Shown here: positions 14,656-15,514 of the stretch, one piece after another
Layout of the letters: each line of letters starts with the position of its first letter
Numbering within the stretch: position 1 is the first letter of the stretch
Source: RYN-431 sp036388295
GTDB lineage: Bacteria > Planctomycetota > Phycisphaerae > Tepidisphaerales > Tepidisphaeraceae
Length of the DNA: 15,514 nt
NCBI GenBank assembly: GCA_036388295.1
Contig: DASVSC010000263.1
Location: 1 to 15,514 of the forward strand
Reading direction: 5' to 3'
Made by a program: the position numbers and the translations under genes
The notes under the pieces: model-generated
Seen by the model: the letters and a program-made list of their open reading frames with translations, nothing else
Told to the model about the DNA's origin: nothing
Databases searched by the model: none

Positions 14656-15366
14656 ATGCTCTGGAACCTCACCGACGAAGACCTCTACGCCGCCCAGGCC
14701 GGTGATGCCGTCGCCACCGAACGGCTGTTCGCCGCCGCCCTGCCGCCGTGCGGGCGATTGGCGGCCACACTCTGCGGCGACGACCGTGGCGCGGCCCGCG
14801 CACTGCAACGCCTGGTCGATCGGTCGGTCGATCAATTGCGATCCTCGCGCGACAGCGGCGAGGCCGGCCGGTGGTTCATGCACCAGACCGTGCTGCTGAC
14901 GCGCGAGCAGCCGCAGCCGACGAACATCGACGACGACACGCTGATGGCCGGCGTCGGCGGGCCGGACGTCGTGGCGTATCGCGCCCTGATCGCCGGCCTG
15001 CGCAAGCTGCCGCGGCAGCAGCAAGAGGCCCTGCTGTTGCGCCACGCCGAAGACTGGAACACGCGCTTATGTGCGGTCGCCATGGACTGTTCCACGCAGG
15101 CCGTCCAGACGCACCTGGACGAAGCCACGCGGCAGCTGACGCCGCTCGCCGGCGGCCACTTCACGGTCCTGATGTCGGCGGTCCGGCAAGTGCACCAGTC
15201 GCGTCCGCTGAACCTGCCGCAAACGCCCGCCATGGTCGCCGCCCGCGTCCGCCGACGGCGGTGGACGGGCCGCCTGCTGCGCCTGGCCGGCTGGACACTC
15301 ATCGTAGGTTTCCTACTGCTCCTGGCACTCGCGACGTGGTGGCTGCGCGGGCGGATCAAGATTTGA
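14656..15366 (+). CDS. Degenerate ECF-sigma-like protein with C-terminal membrane anchor
   Basis: This 236-residue protein resembles a worn extracytoplasmic-function sigma factor. Residues 6-62 follow the region 2 pattern (LTDEDLYAAQAGDAVATERLF, then AAALPPCGRLAATLCGDDRGAARALQRLV), but the usual acidic and aromatic core-binding and -10 residues are weak. Residues 104-163 look like region 4 (YRALIAGLRKLPRQQQEALL, then a helix-turn-helix that should read G-x-S but has MDCSTQAVQTHLDEA). A basic RVRRRRWTGR (197-206) is followed by one membrane segment (about 209-230) and a short RGRIKI tail. The topology keeps the sigma-like part in the cytoplasm. It may be a membrane-tethered regulator or an inactive sigma relative. 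I chose the ATG at 14656; one 24 codons upstream adds an unrelated stretch. No ribosome-binding site is evident. Confidence 0.7.
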   Translation: MLWNLTDEDLYAAQAGDAVATERLFAAALPPCGRLAATLCGDDRGAARALQRLVDRSVDQLRSSRDSGEAGRWFMHQTVLLTREQPQPTNIDDDTLMAGVGGPDVVAYRALIAGLRKLPRQQQEALLLRHAEDWNTRLCAVAMDCSTQAVQTHLDEATRQLTPLAGGHFTVLMSAVRQVHQSRPLNLPQTPAMVAARVRRRRWTGRLLRLAGWTLIVGFLLLLALATWWLRGRIKI

Positions 15367-15414
15367 AGCAGAACACAGCTTGGCGCAGCGTCGTAGCACC
15401 CGGCAGCAAAGATC

Positions 15415-15513
15415 TCACCACGGAGACACAGAGACACGGAGTAAGAGCTAGGCAGCAGTTTGCGATTTGATTTTTCTTCTCCGTGTCTCCGTGTCTCCGT
15501 GCCTCCGTGGTGA
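15415..15513. repeat. Octamer inverted-repeat element with CTCCGTGT units
   Basis: The left arm is TCA followed by the octamers CCACGGAG (15418), ACACAGAG (15426) and ACACGGAG (15434). A 37-base core (15442-15478), AT-rich at its end, follows. The right arm is four octamers, CTCCGTGT (15479 and 15487), CTCCGTGC (15495) and CTCCGTGG (15503), closed by TGA. The layout, tandem 8-bp units in inverted arms around a core, is the same as in the GTTGAT elements at 1822 and 3536. It lies 48 bases after the sigma-like gene and reaches the window edge. Confidence 0.85.
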
Positions 15514-15514
15514 A

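Overview
The window is about 15.5 kb of high-GC bacterial DNA with ordinary housekeeping and membrane genes. The intergenic gaps are unusually rich in inverted repeats. Several traits together suggest a planctomycete-type bacterium, perhaps Phycisphaerae: an 87-residue coiled-coil protein of a kind I remember from that phylum, a degenerate ECF-sigma-like protein with a C-terminal membrane anchor, a XylR-type sugar regulator, few clear Shine-Dalgarno sequences, and repeats of the CACGAAGG, CTCCGTGT and GTAGGGCGGGC types. This is an inference from memory; no marker gene such as an rRNA is present.

Layout, left to right. The left edge (1-84, minus) cuts through the start of an IS5/DUF4096-type transposase. 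Next is a FAD oxidoreductase fused to a C-terminal Rieske domain (242-1762, minus). A structured repeat (1822-1932) separates it from a small Dabb-domain protein (1974-2273, plus). Converging on that gene is a minus-strand block read from right to left: an 87-residue coiled-coil protein (5202-5465), a flippase-like multi-span membrane protein (3650-5017), a second copy of the structured repeat (3536-3654), a VOC/glyoxalase-fold protein with a duplicated C-terminal module (2689-3513) and a small membrane protein (2294-2653).

From 5654 rightwards the plus strand carries a proline-rich two-span membrane protein, a thioredoxin with a CMPC active site, and a SAM-dependent methyltransferase. The methyltransferase is bracketed by two hairpins that share a GGTGCCAC core, and its codon use differs from its neighbours. 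After a tiny, probably decayed ORF come a YhaM-like OB-fold/HD 3'-5' exoribonuclease (7620-8669, minus) and, divergently, a XylR/AraC-type regulator (8857-9906, plus). An inverted repeat fills the gap between them. A minus-strand pair follows, ExoD family (10764-11480) then DedA family (9953-10690). Both are inner-membrane proteins and are probably co-transcribed.

The largest gene is clpC (11682-14207), with a plausible sigma-70 promoter, a good ribosome-binding site and a textbook terminator. A repeat-rich gap of about 390 bases follows, then a sigma-like membrane-anchored protein (14656-15366). The window ends inside an octamer inverted-repeat element.

No defence system, CRISPR array or biosynthetic cluster is visible. 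The most distinctive signal is a class of intergenic elements built from 8-9 bp tandem units in inverted arms around a core. One type occurs twice, with cores of identical length (39 nt). A different unit with the same architecture sits at the right edge. The oddest proteins are the VOC protein with duplicated C-terminal modules, the membrane-anchored sigma-like protein and the flippase-like protein with a large soluble insertion.
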